A stretch of 43,868 bases of DNA, taken from assembly GCF_003364265.1 (NCBI RefSeq), contig NZ_NXLW01000016.1, positions 1 to 43,868 of the forward strand, written 5' to 3'. The notes under the pieces were generated by a model. It was not told the origin of the DNA. It saw only the letters and a program-made list of their open reading frames with translations, and did no database searches. Below, in pieces: positions 43,786 through 43,868 of the stretch (its first letter is position 1; every line of letters begins with the position of its first letter). The DNA comes from Helicobacter aurati (lineage in GTDB: Bacteria > Campylobacterota > Campylobacteria > Campylobacterales > Helicobacteraceae). A program made the translations under genes and the position numbers.

Positions 43786-43868
43786 TTTAGAGGGCAAACT
43801 ACAACAATAAATTTATCTAAATAAAACGCAATTAAATCACTACTTATTATATTCTTTATATTCTCAAT

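Noticed and set aside
1-43868. CRISPR array, insertion sequence, prophage or toxin-antitoxin pair.
   Set aside because: No regularly spaced repeats, transposase or integrase motifs, or small paired toxin genes were recognised.

Overview
The window looks like chromosomal DNA of a Helicobacter species (Campylobacterota), most likely of the enterohepatic group. The evidence is a low-GC sequence, TATAAT-type -10 boxes without a clear -35 box, the flgB-flgC-fliE-ftsI gene order, the gltX2-yggT-slt order, Hcp-type Sel1-repeat proteins, a GG-N10-GC sigma54 site, a futalosine-pathway deaminase, and leucine and arginine biosynthesis genes that the gastric species H. pylori largely lacks. No rRNA, tRNA, CRISPR array, insertion sequence, phage or integrase was seen. 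Most of the window is ordinary housekeeping DNA; the unusual material sits in accessory insertions, surface/secretion-type genes and intergenic remnants.

Region 1 (1-5000, minus strand) is one long directon: aroA, a YrdC-like protein, an S4-domain RNA-binding protein, holA, rpsF, ssb, rpsR and the start of kdsD. It mixes translation, replication and LPS-precursor functions. Region 2 (5000-8460, plus) holds hldD (LPS heptose) and aspS. Region 3 (8460-16500) is the most accessory part: an outer-membrane protein with a possible broken C-terminal tail, a secreted Hcp-like Sel1 protein, a CsoR-type regulator, leuD-leuB followed by a TPR-like and a CiaD-like small protein, then on the minus strand purS-purQ, a Tyr/Pro-rich Sel1 protein and a prepilin-like protein.

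Region 4 (16600-25060) has two small conserved membrane/unknown genes, coaE, a chemoreceptor, an alpha/beta hydrolase and the flagellar rod operon flgB-flgC-fliE with ftsI behind a sigma54 promoter. Region 5 (25300-35500) has a third Sel1 protein, ffh, purM with two envelope-anchored unknowns, argH, gltX2-yggT-slt and acpS. Region 6 (35500-43868) has a 570-base gap with three hairpins, the aminofutalosine deaminase gene, a sodium-dependent transporter, a solitary flaG, a FUSC-type transporter, a decayed small gene, and argF with a UPF0763 gene.

Functional links: AspS and GltX2 both probably feed tRNA-dependent amidation (Asn-tRNA and Gln-tRNA). HldD and KdsD serve LPS core synthesis. FtsI, Slt, AroA and FUSC are scattered envelope or precursor genes. 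FlgB, FlgC, FliE, FlaG and the chemoreceptor belong to motility. purS, purQ and purM, like argF and argH, are dispersed pieces of single pathways. I found no clear multi-gene novel defence or biosynthetic system. The best leads are the CiaD-like gene pair, the candidate small RNA locus, the 30-base-spaced direct repeat at the argF promoter, the large N-terminal extension of FtsI, and clade-specific insertions in HldD and AcpS.
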